A DNA stretch of 64,000 bases. It comes from Arion vulgaris (taxonomy: Eukaryota; Mollusca; Gastropoda; Stylommatophora; Arionidae). The notes under the pieces are model-generated. The model ran no database searches. It was given only the letters and a program-made list of their open reading frames with translations, and was not told where the DNA came from. The DNA is taken from contig CM036753.1 of assembly GCA_020796225.1 (NCBI GenBank), forward strand, positions 3,224,001 to 3,288,000, given 5' to 3'. Below, piece after piece: positions 22,301-36,340 of the stretch; position 1 is the stretch's first letter; the number at the start of each line of letters is the position of its first letter. The position numbers and the translations under genes were made by a program.

Positions 22301-25300
22301 GGGTTTTGGGTGGAATGGTTGTCTGATATGAGACTGTCTAGTTTTTGAGGGTTTTGGGTAGGAAGGGTTGTCGATATGAGATCTGTCTAGTTTGTTGAGG
22401 GTTTTGGGAGGAATGGTTGTCTGTTTGAGATCTGTCTAGTTTGTTGAGGGTTTGGTGGGAATGGTTGTCGTTGAGACTGTCATTTGTTGATGGCTTGGCA
22501 GGAATGGTTGTCTGATATAAAATTGTCTAGTTTTTTGATGGTTTGGTAGGAATGGTTGTCGATAGAATCTGTCATTTGTTGATGGTTTGATGGGAATGGT
22601 TGTCTGTTTGAAACTTCTTTTTGTTGATGGTTTGGAGGAATGGTTGTCTGATGAGATCTGTCTAGTTTGTTGATGGCTTGGCGGGAATGGTTCGATATGA
22701 GATCTGTCATTTGTTGATGGCCGGTAGGAATGGTTGTCTGATAGAAATCTGTCGTTTGTTGAGGGTTTTGGTAGGAATGGTTGTCTGATATAGATCTGTC
22801 TAGTTTGTTGAGGTTTGGGGGGAATTTTTCTGATATGAGATCTGTCATTTTGGGAGGTTGGCAGGAATTTGCCCGATATGAAATTGTCTAGTTTGTTGAT
22901 GGTTTGATAGGAATGGTTGTCTGATATGAGATCTGTCTAGTTTGTTGATGGTTTGGAGGAATGGTTGTCTGATATAAAACGTTTGTTGAGGTTTGGAGGA
23001 AGGGCCCGATATGAAATCTGTCTAGTTTTTGAGGGTTTTGATGGGGAAATGGTTGTCTAAATTGAGATCTGTCTAGTTTGTTGATAGCTTGAGGTGGTTG
23101 TCGAAGAGACTGCTAGTGTTATTTTTGGTGGGAATTTTTGGGTCTGAAGGATCTGTCTAGTTTGTTGATGGCTTGGCGGAATGGTTGTCTAATATGAATC
23201 TTTAGTGTGTTGATGGTTTAGGAATGGTTGTCTGTTTGAGACTGTCTAGTTTGGTGGCTTCGGGAATGGTTGTCTGATATGAGATCTGTCTAGTTTGTTG
23301 ATGGCGGCGGGAATGGTTGTCTGATATGAGATCTGTCTAGTTTGTTGAGGGTTTTGGGAGGAATGGTTGTCTGATATGAGATCTGCTAGTTTATTGAGGG
23401 TTGGGAGGTGGGCTGATATGAGATCTTTGTGTTTGATGGCTTGGGGAAGGTTGTCTAAATTGGATCTTTTTTGTTGAGGGTTTTGGGAGGAATGGTTGTC
23501 TGATATAGATCTGTCTAGTTTGTTGATGGCTTGGGGGGAATAGTTTCTGATATGAAATCTGTCTAGTGTGTTGATGGCTTGGTAGGAATGGTTGTCTGAT
23601 ATGAGATCTGTCTAGTTTGTTGATGGTTTGGTAGGAATGGTTGTCGATTGAGATCTGTTATTTTGTTGATGGCTTGAGGAATGGTTGTCTGATGAAATCT
23701 GTCAGTGTTTTATTTTTGGCAGGAATGGTTGTCTGATATGAGATCTGTCTAGTTTGTTGATAGTTTGGTAGGAATGGTTGTCTGATGAGACGTCTAGTTT
23801 GTTGATGGGTGGTGGGAATGGTTGTCTGATGAGATCTGTCTAGTGTGTTGATGGTTTGGTGGGGAATGGTTGTCGTTTGAGATCTGTCTAGTTTGTTGAT
23901 GGCTTGGTGGGGGTGTCTGATATAAACTGTCTGTTTGTTGATGGTTTGGGGGGAATGGTTGTCTGATATGAGATGTGTCTAGTTTGTTGATAGTTTGGTA
24001 GGAATGGTTGTCTGATATGAGATCTGTCTAGTTTTTGATTTTTGGTAGGAATGGTTGTCTGATAGAGATTGTCTATTTGTTGATGGTTTGATGGGAATGG
24101 TTGTCTGATATGAAATCTGTCAGTGTGGATGGTTTGGCGGAATGGTTTGTTTAAAACTGCTAGTTTTTTGAGGGTTTTGGGTAGGAATGGTTGTTAAGAG
24201 ATTTCGGTGTTATGGTTTTGGCAGGAATGGTTGTCTGAAAAGGATTGTCAGTTTGTTGATATTTGGGGAGGAATGGTTGTCTGTTTGAGATCGTCTAGTT
24301 TGTTGATGGTTTGGGGAAGGGTTGTCGATTGAGATTTTCTTTTTGTTGATTTTGATAGGAATGGTTTCTGAATGAAATCTGGTTTGTTGAGGTTTGGGGG
24401 AATGGTTTTAAAATTGAGACTGTCTAGTTTGTTGATGGTTTGATAGGAAGGTTGTCTGAAGAAATTTCAGTTTGTTGATGGTTTGGTGGGGAAGGTTGTC
24501 TGATAGAGATCTGTCTAGTTTGTTGATGGCTTGGCAGGAATGGTTTTCGATATGAGATCTGTCAGTTTTTGATGGCTTGCAGGAAATGGGTTGAATGAGA
24601 TCTGTCTAGTTTGTTGATGGTTTGGTAGGAATGGTTGTCTGATATGAAATCTGTCTAGTTTGTTGATGGCTTGGCAGGAATGGTTGTTAAAGGGAAAACT
24701 GTCAGTGTGTTGATGGTTTGGCAAATGGTTGTCTTATGAGATCTGTCTAGTTTGTTGATTTTTTTTAAAGGAATGGTTGCTAAAGAGATTGTCTAGTGTT
24801 GATGGTTGGGGAATGGTCTGAATGAGATCGTCTATTTTGTTGATTTTTTGGCAGGAATGGTTGTCTGATATGAGATCTGTCTGTTTTTGATGGTTTGGCA
24901 GGAATGGTTGTTGATATGAGATCGTCTAGTTTGGAGGTTTTGGTGGGAAGGGGCTGTTTGAGATCTGTCATTTGTTGTGGTTGGAAATGGTTGTCTGTTT
25001 GAGATCTGTCAGGGATGGGGGGGAATGGTTTCGAAGAGATCGCCCAGGGGATGGCTTAGGGAATGGTTGTCTGAAGAGAAGTTCAGTGTGTTGAGGGTTT
25101 TGGGAGGAAGGGGTTGTCTGAATGGATCTGTCTTTTGTTGATGGCTTGGTGGGAATAGTTGTCTGTTTAAAAATCTGTCAGTGTGTTGATGGTTGGGGGA
25201 ATGGTTTCGATATGAGATTGTCTAGTTTGTTGATGGTTTGGTAGGAATGGTTGTCTGAAGAGATCTGTTTTTTGTTGATGGCTTGGGGGAATGGTTGCTG

Positions 25301-28300
25301 ATATGAGATCTGTCTAGTTTGTTGATGCTTCGGGAAGGGTTTTCTGATAAGATTGTCTGGTGTTGAGGGCGGGTGGGAATGGTTGTCTAAAGAGATCTGC
25401 AGTGTTTGATGGCTTGGAGGAATAGTTGTCTGATATGAAATCTGTCAGTGTGTTGATGGTTGGGGAATGGTTGTCTGAAAGAGATTTCAGTTTGTTGATG
25501 GTTTGGAGGAATGGTTGTCGGGGAAAGATCTGTCGTTTTGTTGATGGCTTGGGGGGAATGGTTGTCTGAAGAAACGTCAGGGTTGATGGGGCAAATGGTT
25601 GTCTGAATGAGATCTGTCTGGTTTTTATATTTTGGGTAGGAAGGGTTGTCTGATTAGATCTGTCTAGTTTGTTGATGGTTTGGTGGAATGGTTGTTGATA
25701 TGAGATCTGTTGTTTGTTGATGGTTTGATAGGAATGGTTGTTATGAAATTTCTAGTTTGTTGAGGGTTTTGGTGGGAAGGGTTTCTATATGAGACTTCGT
25801 TTGTTGATGGTTTGATAGGAATTTTCTGATGAAATCTGTCTAGTTTGTTGATGGTTTGGTGGGAAGGGTTTTTGATATGAGATCTGTCAGTTTGTTATTT
25901 GGCAGGAATGGTTGTCTGATATGAGATCTGTCTAGTTTGTTGATGGCTTGGCAGGAATGGTTGTCTGTTTGAGATTGTCTATTTTTTGGGATGGCTTGGG
26001 GAATTTGGGTTGTCTGATAAAATCTTCTAGTGTGTTGATGGTTTGGCAGGAATGGTTGTCTGATAGAGATCTGTCTGTTTTTGATGGTTTTTGGGGGAAA
26101 TTTTGGGTCTGATATGAAATTTCGTTTGTTGAGGGTTTTGGTAGGAATGGTTGTCTGATATGAGATCTGTCTGTTTGTTGATGGCTTGGCAGGAATGGTT
26201 GTCTGATTGAGATCTGTCATTTTGGGATGGCTTGAGGAATTTTCTGATAGAGATCTTCTATTTGTTATGGTTTTAGGAAGGGTTTTCTGATATGAGATCT
26301 GTCTAGTTTTTGATGGCTTGGCAGGAATGGTTGTCTGATTGAGATCTGTCTAGTGTTGATGGTTTGGGGGGGAATGGTTGTCTGAAGAGATCTGTCTAGT
26401 GTTTGATGGCTTGGTAGGAAGGGTTTTCTGATATGAGATCTGTCAGTGTTTGATGGTTTTGGGGAATGGTTGTCTGATTGAGATTGTCTATTTTTTAGGG
26501 TTGGTGGGGAAAGTTGTCTATATGAAATCTTCAGTGTTTGAGGGGCTTGGTAGGAATGGTTGTTGTTTGAGATCTGTCTAGTGTGTTGAGGGTTTTGGGA
26601 AAATGGTGTCTGATAGAGATCTGTCTTTTTGTTGATGGCTTGGGGGAATGGTTGTCTGATATGAAATTTGTCTAGTTTGTTGATGGCGGCAGGAATGGTT
26701 GTCTGATTGAGATCTGTCTAGTTTGTTGATGGTTTGGTAGGAATGGTTGTCTGTTTGAGATCTGTCTAGTTTGTTGATGGCTTGGCAGGAATGGGTCTGA
26801 TATGAGATCTTCTATTTGTTGATGGTTTGGGGAATGGTTGTCTGAAGAGACTGTCTAGTTTGTTGATGGCTTCAGGAATGGTTGTCGATATGAGATCTGT
26901 CAGTGTGTGATGGTTTGGTAGGAATGGTTGTCGATATGAGACTGTCTAGTGTGTTGATTTTGGTGAAAAGGGTTGTCTGAATGAGACGTTAGTGTTGGAG
27001 GGTTTTTTGGAGGAATGGTTTCTGATATGAGATCGTCTAGTTTGTTAGGTTGGGGGAATAGTTGTCTGATTGAAATCTGTCTAGTGTGTTGATGGTTTGG
27101 AGGAATGGTTTTGATATAGACGTCTAGTTTGTTGATGGTTTTAGGAAGGGTTTTTTGAATGAATCTTTAGTTTTTGATGGTTTGGGTAGGAAGGGTTGTC
27201 TGTTTAAAAACTTCTAGGTGTTATTTTGGCAGGAATGGTTGTCTGATATGAGACTGTCTAGTTTGTGATAGTTTGGTAGGAAGGTTGTCTGATATAGATC
27301 TGTCATTTGTTGATGGTGGGGGAAGGGTTGTCTGTATGGATCTGTCTAGTGTGTTGATGGTTTTAGGAATGGTTGTCTGATATGAGATCTGTCAGTTTGT
27401 TGATGGTTTGGGAGGAATGGTTTCTGATGAAATCTTTTGTTTTGATGGTTTGGCAGGAAGGGTTTTCTGATATGAGATCTGTCTAGTTTGTTGATAGTTT
27501 GGTAGGAATGGTTGTCTGTTTGAGATCTGTCTAGTTTGTTGAGGGTTTTGGGAGGAATGGTTGTCTGATATGAGATCTGTCTAGTTTGTTGATGGTTTGA
27601 TGGAATGGTTGTCTGAATGAAATCTGTTAGTTTGTTGATGGTTTGGTAGGAATGGTTGTCTGATATGAATCTGTCTATTTTGTTGACTTGGCGGGAATGG
27701 TTGTCTGATATGAGATCTGTCTAGTTTGTTGATGGTTTGGGCAGAATGGGTCTATATAAATTTTTCAGTTTGTTGATGGCTTGGCAGGAATGGTTGCGGT
27801 AAAACTGTCAGTGTGTTGATGGTTTGGCAGGAATGGTTGTCTAAAATGAGATCTGTCTAGTTTGTTGATAGTTTGGTGGAATGGTTTTCTATGAGATCTG
27901 TCTAGTTTGTTGATGGTGTGGTGGGGAATGGTTGTCTGATATAAATCTGTCTATTTGTTGATTGCTTGGGAATGGTTGTCTGTTTGGATCTGTCTAGTGT
28001 GTTGATGGTTTGGTAGCAATGGGTTGTTTGGGAGATCTGTCTGGTTTGGAGGGTTTGTGGGAAGGTTGTCGAAGAGACGTCTATTTTTGAGGCTTGGGGG
28101 AATGGTTGTTAAAGAGATCTGCAGTGTTGAGGGTTTTGGGAGGAATGGTGTCTGTTTGAGATTTTCAGTGTTTATGGTTTGGGGAATTTTCTGAATGAGA
28201 CTGTCTGTTTTTGATGGTTTGGGAGGAAGGTTGTCGAAAGATCGTCAGTTTGTTGAGGTTTTGGGAGGAATTTGTCTGATATGAAATCTTGTCTAGTTTG

Positions 28301-31300
28301 TTGATGGCTTGGCAGGAATGGTTGTCTGATATGAGATCTGCAGTTTGTTATTTTGGTAGGAATGGTTTTCGAATGAGATATGTCTAGTTTGTTGATGGTT
28401 TGGTAGGAAGGTTTTCTGAAAGATCTGTCTATTTTGGGATGGCTTGGCGGGAAAGGGTTGTCTGATATGAGATCTGTCTATTTTGGGATGGCTTGGCAGG
28501 AATGGGTCTAAATTGAGATCTGTCGGGGTTTTTGAGGGTTTTGGGGGAAGGGTTGTCTGATATGAGATCTGTCTGTTTGTTGATGGCTTGGGAAATGGGC
28601 TGAATGAGATCTGTCTAGTTTTTGGATGGTTTGGGGGAATGGGTTGTTCGATTGAGATCTGTCAGTTTGTTGAGGCTTGGCAGGAAGGGTTGTCTGATAT
28701 GAGATCTTCTATTTGTTGATGGCTTGGCAGGAATGGTTGCCTGATATGAGATCTGTCTAGTTTGTTGATGGTTTGGTAGGAATGGTTGTCAAAGATCTGT
28801 CTAGTGTGTTGATGGCTTGGTAGGAATGGTTGTCTGATATGAGATCTGTCTAGTTTGTTGATGGCTTGGGGGGAATGGTTGTCTGATATGAATATGTCTA
28901 GTGTGTTGATTTTGGAGGAAGGGTTGTTGATATGAGATCTGTCATTTTTTATAGTTTGGGGAATGGTTGTCTGAAAGGGTCTGTCTAGTTTGTTGATGGT
29001 GGGTAGGAATGGTTGTCTGATATGAGATCTGTCTAGTTTGTTGATTGCTTGGCAGGAATGGTTGTCTGATATGAGATCTGTCTAGTGTTTGATGGTTTGG
29101 TAGGAATGGTTTTCTGATATGAGATCGCAGTTTTTATTTTTGGGGGGAAGGGGTTGCTGATATGAGATCTGTCTTTTGTTGATGGTTGGCGGGAATGGTT
29201 GTCTGATATGAGATTGTCTAGTGTGTTGAGGGTTTGGGAGGAATGGTTCTGATAGAGATCGCTAGTGTTTGATGGTTTGGTAGGAAGGGTTTGTCTAAAT
29301 TGAGATCTGTCTAGTTTGTTGATGGTTTGAGGAATGGTTGTCGATATGAATCGTCTAGTTTGTTGATGGTTTCAGGAATGGTTGTCTGATATGAAATCTG
29401 TCTATTTTGGGGATGGCTTGGCGGGAATGGTTTCTGTTTGAGATCTGCTAGTTTGTTGAGGGTTTGGAGGAATGGTTGTCTGATATGAGATCTGTCTAGT
29501 TTGTTGATGGCTTGGTAGGAATGGTTGTCTGATATGAAATCTGTCTAGTGTGTTGATGGTTTGGCAGGAATTTTGTCTGATATGAGATCTGTCTATTTTG
29601 GGATAGTTTGGGGGGAATGGTTGTCTGATTGAGATCTGTCAGTTTGTTGATGGTTTGGAGGAATGGTTGTCTGATATGAGATCTGTCTAGTTTTTGATGG
29701 TTTGATAGGAATGGTTGTTTTGGGAAACGTATTTGTTGATGGTTTGGTAGGAATGGTTGTCTGATATGAGATCTGTTATTTTGTTGAGGGTTGGCAGGGG
29801 TTGTTGATTAGATCTGTCTAGTTTTTGATGGCTTGGCAGGAAGGGGCTGATATGAGATCTGTCTAGTTTGTTGATGGCTTGGCGGGAATGGTTGTCTGAT
29901 ATGAGATCTGTCTAGTTTTTGATTTTTTGGGAAGGGTTGTCTGATGAGATCTGTCTAGTTTGTTGATGGTGTGGTGGGAATGTGTCTGATGAGATCTGTC
30001 TAGTTTTTTGGGATTGTTGGGGAAGGGTTGTCTGTTAGATCTGTCTAGTGTGTTGATGGTTTGAGGAATGGTTGTCTGATATGAGATCTGTCTTTTTTTA
30101 AGGGTTTTGGGTGGGAATGGTTTTTTTTAAAAGACTTCTATTTTTTGATGGTTTGGGGAATGGTTGTCTTAAGATCTGTCTAGTGTGGATGGTTTGGTAG
30201 GAATGGTTGTCTGAAGAGATCTGTCTAGTGTGTTGATGGTTTAGGGAATGGTTGTTTAATGAGATCTGTCTAGTTTGTTGATGGCTTGGTGGAATGGTTT
30301 TTGATAAAATCTTCTAGTTTGTTGATGGTTTGGCAGGAATGGTTGTCTGAAGAAACGTCTATTTTTTGGGATGGCGGGCGGAAGGGTTGTTGAAGAGATC
30401 TTCATTTTGTTGATGGTTTTGGAAAGGTTTTCTATATAGAATTCATTTTTGATTTTTGGGAATGGTTGTCGATGAGATCTGGTTTGTTGATGGGGAGGAA
30501 AGGTTGTCTGATATGAGATATGTCTAGTTTTTGATTTTTTTGGTTTTGATATGAGATTGCTATTTGTTGATGGTTTGGTGGGGTGGTTGTCTGAAAAGAG
30601 ATCTTCTTTTTTGTTGATGGCTTGGGAAATGGTTGTCTGAATGAGATCGTCAGTGTGTTGATTTTTTGGGGAATGGTGTCGAATAAACTGCTAGTTTTTG
30701 ATTCTTGGGGAATGGTCTGTTTGGAGATCTGTCTAGTTTGTTGATGGCTTGGCGGGAAATTTTGGGCCTGATATGAGATCTGTCTAGTTTTTTGATGGGG
30801 GGAGGAATTTGTCTGATATGAGACTGCAGTTTGTTGATGGTTTTGGCGGAAGGGCCTGAATGAGATCGTCAGTTTGTTGATGGTGTGGGGGAATGGTTGC
30901 CTGATATGAGATCTGTCTAGTTTGTTGATGGTGTGGTAGGAATGGTTGCCTGATATGAGATCTGTCTAGTTTGTTGATGGTTGGCAGGAATGGTTGTCTG
31001 ATATGAGATCTGTCAGTTTGTTGATGGGGAGGAAGGTGTCGTTTGAGATCTTCTATTTGTTGATGGTGGGAGGAATGGTTGTCTGATATGAGATCTGTCT
31101 AGTTTGTTGATTGTTAGGAATGGTTGTCTGATATGAGATCTGTCTATGTGTTGATGGTTTGAGGAATGGTTGTCTGAAGAATCTGTCTAGTTTGTTGATG
31201 GTTTGGAGGAATGGTTGTCTGAATAAACGTCTAGTTTGTTGATGGCTTGGCAGGAATGGTTGTCTGTTTGAGATTGTCTAGTGGGAGGGTTTTGGGTAGG

Positions 31301-34300
31301 AATGGTTGTCTGATGGAGATCTGTCTATGTTGATGGTTTGGGGGAATGGTTGTCTGATATGAGATCTGCTAGTTTGTTGATGGCTTGAGGAATGGTTGTC
31401 TGAATGAGATCTGTCTAGTTTGTTGATGGTTTGGCAGGAAGGGTTTTCGATAGAAACGTTAGTTTTGATTTGGCGGGAAATTTGTCTGATATGAGATCTT
31501 CATTTGTTGATGGTTTGGGAATGGTTGTCTGATTGAGATATGTCTAGTTTGTTGATGGTTTGAGGAATGGTTGTCGATAGAGATCTTTAGTTTTGATGGC
31601 TTGGGGAATGGTTGTCTGTTTGAGATCTGTCTAGTTTGTTGAGGGTTTGGCGGGAATGGTTTTGATAGAGATCTGTCTATTTTGTTGATTTTTTGGAGGA
31701 AGGGTTGTCTGAATAGATCTGTTAGGGTTGATGGCTTGGCAAAAATGGTTGTCTGTTTTGGGGATCTGCTAGTGTGTAGGTTTGGGGGGAATGGTTGTTG
31801 ATAGAGATCTGTCTTTTTTGTTGATGGCTTGGCAGGAATGGTTGCGATAGAGATCTGTCAGTTTGTTGGGGTTTGGGGGAAATTTGCCTAAGAGATCTGC
31901 TTTTTGTTAGGTTTTGGGAGGAATGGTTGTCTGATAAAATCTGCATTGTTGATGGTTGGTGGGAATGGTCTGATATGAGATCTGTCTAGTTTGTTGATGG
32001 TTTTGGGGGAATGGGCTTATAAAGTTAGTGTTTGATGGTTTGGCAGGAATGGTTGTCTGATATGAGATCTGTCTGTTTGTTGATGGGTGGTAAATGGTTG
32101 TCTGAATGAGATCTGTCAGTGTGTTGAGGGTTTTGGGAGGAAGGGTTTTCTGTTTGATCGTCTTTTTGTTGACGGTAGGAATGGTTGTTGTATGAAATCG
32201 TTAGTGGTTGAGGGTTTTCAGGAATGGGTCTGATAAGATCTTCGTTTGGAAGGGGGGAAGGGTCGTTTGGATCTGTTAGTTTTTTGATGGTTTGAGGAAG
32301 GGTTGTCTGATATGAGATCTGTCTAGTTTGTTGATGGTTTGATAGGAATGGTTGTCTGATATGAAATCTGTCTAGTTTGTTGAGGGTTTTGGGTGGGGAA
32401 TGGTTTCGATAGAGATCTGTCTAGTTTGTTGAGGGTTGGCGGAAAGGGTTGTCTGAATAGACGGGCTAGTTTGTTAGGCTTGGAATGGTTCTGATATGAG
32501 ATCTGTTAGTTTGTTGATGGCTTGGCGGGAATTTTTCGATGGGAAACTGTCTAGGGGATGGTTTGGCAGGAATGGTTGTCTGATATGAGATCTGTCTATT
32601 TTGGGATATTTTGGGGTGGGAAGGTTGTCTGATATGAGATCTGTCTAGTTTGTTGATGGTAGGAATGGTTGTCTGATGAGATCTGTCAGTTTGTTGATTG
32701 CTTGGCAGGAATGGTTGTCTATATGAGACGTTATGTGTTGATGGTTGGTGGGTGGTTGTCTGATATGAGATCTGTCATTTTGTTGATGGTTTGGGGGGAA
32801 AAGGTTTTTATATGAGATCTGTCTAGTGTGTTGAGGGTTTTGGGAGGAATGGTTGTCTGATAGAGATCTGTCAGTTTGTTGATGGTTTGGTAGGAATGGT
32901 TGTCTGATATGAGACGTCTAGTTTGTGATGGCTTGGTAAATGGGTCGATAAGGGGATCTGTTGTTTTTTTGTTTTTGGGGAATGGTTTGTCTGAAAGATT
33001 TCTAGTGTGTTGATGGTTTGGGGGAATGGTTGTCTGATGAGATCTGTCTAGTTTGTTGATGGTTGGGAGGAATGGTTGCTGAAGAGATCTGTCTAGTTTG
33101 TTGATGGTTTGGCAGGAATGGTTGTCTGATATGAAATCTGTCATTTTGTTGATGGCCAGGAATGGTTGCATATAAACGCCCTTTTTGTTAGGGGGTAGGA
33201 ATGGGTCTGAAGAGATAGTTTAGTTTGTTGATGGTTTGGAGGAATGGTTGCTGATGAGATCTGCTATTTGTTGATTTTTGGAATTTGGTTTGTCTATATG
33301 AGATCTGTCATTTGGGATGGTTTGGGAAATGGTTGTCAATGAGATCTGTCTAGTTTTTATGGTTGGTAGGAATGGTTGTCTGATGAGATCTTCAGTTTTT
33401 GATGGCTTGGCAGAAATGGTTGCTGATATGAGATCTGTCTAGGATGGGGGAATTTTGCCAAATTGAGATCTGTCTTTTTGTTGATGGCTTGGGGGAATGG
33501 TTGTCTGATAGAGACTGTCTGTTTGTTATGGCTTGGCGGGAATGGTTGTGAAAAATCTTCAGTTTGTTGATTTTTTGGGGAAGGGGCTATATAGATTGTC
33601 TAGTGTGTTGATGGCTTGGGGAATGGTTGTCTGATATGAGATCTGTCTATTTTTGATGGCTTGTGGGAATGGTTGTTGTGAGATATGTCTATGTGTTATT
33701 TTGGGCAGGAATGGTTGTCTAATATGAGATCTGTCTAGTTTGTTGATAGTTTGGCAGGAATGGTTATCTAATAGGATCTGTCAGTGTGTTGATGGCTTGG
33801 CAGGAATGGGGTGTCTGAAAATCTGTCTAGTTTGTTGATGGTTTGGGGGGAAGGGTTGTCTGATATGAGATCTGTCTGTTTTTGGGAGGGTTTTGGGAGG
33901 AATGGTTGTCTGATATGAATCTGCAGTTTTTGATGGTTTGGGGGGAATGGTTGTCTGATATGAGATCTTTGTTTTTGATGGTTTGGCGGGAATGGTTATT
34001 AATATAGATCTGTCTGTTTGTTGATGGCTTGGGGAATTTTTGTCTAAATGAGATCTGTCTAGTTTGTTGATGGTTTGGTAGGAATGGTTGTCTGAATGAG
34101 ATCTTCTAGTTTGTTGATGGTTTGGCGGGAAGGGTTTCTGATATGAGATCTGTCTAGTGTGTTGATGGTTTGGTAGGAATGGTTATCTAATATGAGATCT
34201 GTCTAGTTTGTTGATGGCTTGGCAGGAATGGTTGTCCGATATGAAATCTGTCTAGTTTGTTGATGGTTTGGTAGGAAGGTTGTCTGTTTAATCTGTCTAG

Positions 34301-35418
34301 TGTGTTGATGGCTTGGGGAATGGGTTCTGATATGAGATCTGTCAGTTTTTGGAGGCTTGGCGGGAATGGTGTCTGATATGAGATCTGTCTTTTTTGTTGA
34401 TTTTTGGTAGGAATGGTTGTCTAATATGAAATCTGTCTAGTTTGTTGATGGCTTGGCAGGAAGGTTTTCTGATAGAGATCTGTCTAGTTTGTTGATGGCT
34501 TGGTGGGGAAGGTTTCTGTTTGAGATATGTCGTTTGTTGATGGTTTGGGAGGAATGGTTGTCTGATATGAGATCTGTCTAGTTTGTTGATGGTTTGGGCG
34601 GGAATGGTTGTCTGATATGCGATCTGTCTAGTGTTTGATGGTTTGGTAGGAATGGTTGTCTGATATGAGATCTGTCTATTTTGGATGGCGGGGGTTTGGG
34701 TCGAATGAGATCTGTCTAGTTTGTTGATGGCTTGGGGGAATGGTTGTCTGATATGAGATATGTTATTTTGTTATGGTTTTTAGGAATGGTGTCGAAGGAG
34801 ATCTGTCTAGTTTGTTGATGGTTTGGAGGAAAATGGTCTATTGGATCTGTCAGTGTGTTGATGGTTTGGCGGGAATGGTTCGATAAGATCTGTCTTTTTG
34901 TTGATGGTTGGGGAATGGTTTCGAAGAGACTGTCTTTTGTTGATGGTTTGGTGGGAAGGGCTGAAGGTCTGTCTATTTGTTAGGTTTGGGAATGGTTTCT
35001 GATAGAATCTTTATTTTTGAGGCGGGCAGGAAGGGTTTTCTAAGGATCTGTCTAGTTTGTTGATGGCTTGGCAGGAATGGTTGTCTGATATGAGATCTGT
35101 CTAGTTTGTTGATGGTTTGGTAGGAATGGTTGTCTGATATGAGATCTGTCTAGTTTTTTGATTTTTTAGGAAGGGGTTGTCTGATAGAAATTTCTATTTT
35201 GTTGATGGTTTGGGAGGAATGGTTGTCTGATATGAAATCTGTCTAGTTTGTTGATGGTTTGGCAGGAATGGTTGTCTGATATGAGATCTGTCATTTGTTG
35301 ATGGCTTGGCAGGAATGGTTGTCTGATATGAAATCTGTCTAGTGTGTTGATGGTTTGGAAAATGGTTGTCTGATATGAGATCTGTCTAGTTTGTTGATGC
35401 CTTGGCAGGAATGGTTGA
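19312..35418. repeat. 16-kb array of a 49-bp repeat
   Basis: The consensus unit is 'ctgatatgagatctgtctag' + 'tttgttgatggtttggtagg' + 'aatggttgt' (49 bp), with common variants 'gaaatctg' and 'ggcttggcagg'. Length divided by unit suggests about 330 copies. The + strand is G/T-rich with little C. Units near the two ends, especially 35040-35415, are almost intact. Interior units carry many short deletions (for example 'cgtttggatggc', 'ctgaagagat') and G- or T-run changes. The pattern suggests sequencing or consensus errors on top of true variation. Minus-strand open frames here are repeat by-products. Confidence 0.97.
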
Positions 35419-35429
35419 AATGAAAGATT

Positions 35430-35535
35430 TCTATAATAATTAAAAACAATCAATATCAGACTGGCATTTGGGCTGCTGGAGGGCCAGAATGCCCGGAGTA
35501 CTATGATAAGCCCCTCTATTATGACAACTGAATAC
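35430..35535 (+). mobile_element. I-like LINE 3' fragment
   Basis: Shares 'aatcaatatcagactggca', 'tgggctgctgga' and 'ggagt ctatgataag' in order with 10810-10930 and 49390-49490. It abuts the end of the 49-bp array. Confidence 0.6.
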
Positions 35536-35694
35536 ACTCTAAAATGTTAGAAAATAACATCAAAAAACTGTTGACCCCCACCATTTATGCAAATGGGGAT
35601 GATGTCGGGAAAATTCTTTTCCTCAAAGACCAGATAAATGGAAAACATTATATGAAACAACTAACAAATTTAGTTTTAGTCTAACGTGGGGTCA

Positions 35695-35860
35695 TCATCA
35701 CCACATCGAACCAATTAGTCCATTAGTGCTCCATTCCCTCCTCAGTATCCCTTTTTTCGTGTGGGTCAGACACCGGTTTTTTTGTTGGTTTACATTCTTC
35801 TTGGCTCCAGATAGTGCCTTATCTACCTACACCACATTTGACTTACAGATAAATACAGAT
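35695..35860 (-). mobile_element. I-like LINE 3' fragment, reverse orientation
   Basis: Matches 40370-40530 in order: 'atcaccacatcgaac', 'attagtccattagtgctcc', 'ccctcctcagtat', 'ggttt..tttgttggtttac', 'ctacaccacatttgactt'. This is the region just after RNase H on the minus strand. Confidence 0.75.
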
Positions 35861-36090
35861 ACTACTACTACGCTGCATTGGACTATGGGTCAATGCCCCA
35901 AATGCAGCGAAATCTTAGTTGATCTTCGATCAACATTATCATGCATCGGACAAGTATATTCGCTTCATTCTCCAAATTATCATCCATCTCAATTTTCCCC
36001 ATGCATGACCCCAAACCCCAATCCTTTCTCCCCCAAAGACAGCACCTGAGGTTCTAGGAACCCTCATTTCACTCGGACAGTTCATGATAT
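35861..36090. other. unclassified open stretch
   Basis: A + frame reading MGQCPKCSEILVDLRSTLSC continues to a stop at about 36049. The CPKC motif is suggestive but single. It lies between LINE fragments and is probably retroelement debris. Confidence 0.25.
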
Positions 36091-36092
36091 TT

Positions 36093-36095
<3 letters not shown>

Positions 36096-36134
<39 letters not shown>

Positions 36135-36143
36135 TCATAACAA

Positions 36144-36178
<35 letters not shown>
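36096..36178. repeat. (TA)n microsatellite
   Basis: Two long ta-dinucleotide blocks split by 'tttttcataacaaatt'. Confidence 0.95.
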
Positions 36179-36182
<4 letters not shown>

Positions 36183-36184
36183 CA

Positions 36185-36340
36185 GAGGGCATATCAAATG
36201 TCTCCTCCATTCATACTGCTCCCACTTGCAACGGATGCAGCTCCAGCTAGTTTATCTGCCCTTACATTTCACTTCACCCTTGCTTGTCGAAGCATGTAAA
36301 GCGACAGCTTCTTAAGGTAGAACTGTGCATGTGGTATGAT
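36185..36340 (-). mobile_element. LINE RNase H fragment
   Basis: On the minus strand a degenerate GVKGNERADKLAG-like segment can be read across frame changes near 36240-36290 (KLAGAAS is clear). Too short and broken to classify further. The adjacent open frame at 36391-36621 on minus may be part of the same remnant. Confidence 0.5.

Noticed and set aside
22480..35537. Minus-strand open frames (about 120-146 codons) rich in PFLPNHQQ-like repeats
   Set aside because: They arise from the 49-bp satellite with indels; no homology or gene structure.
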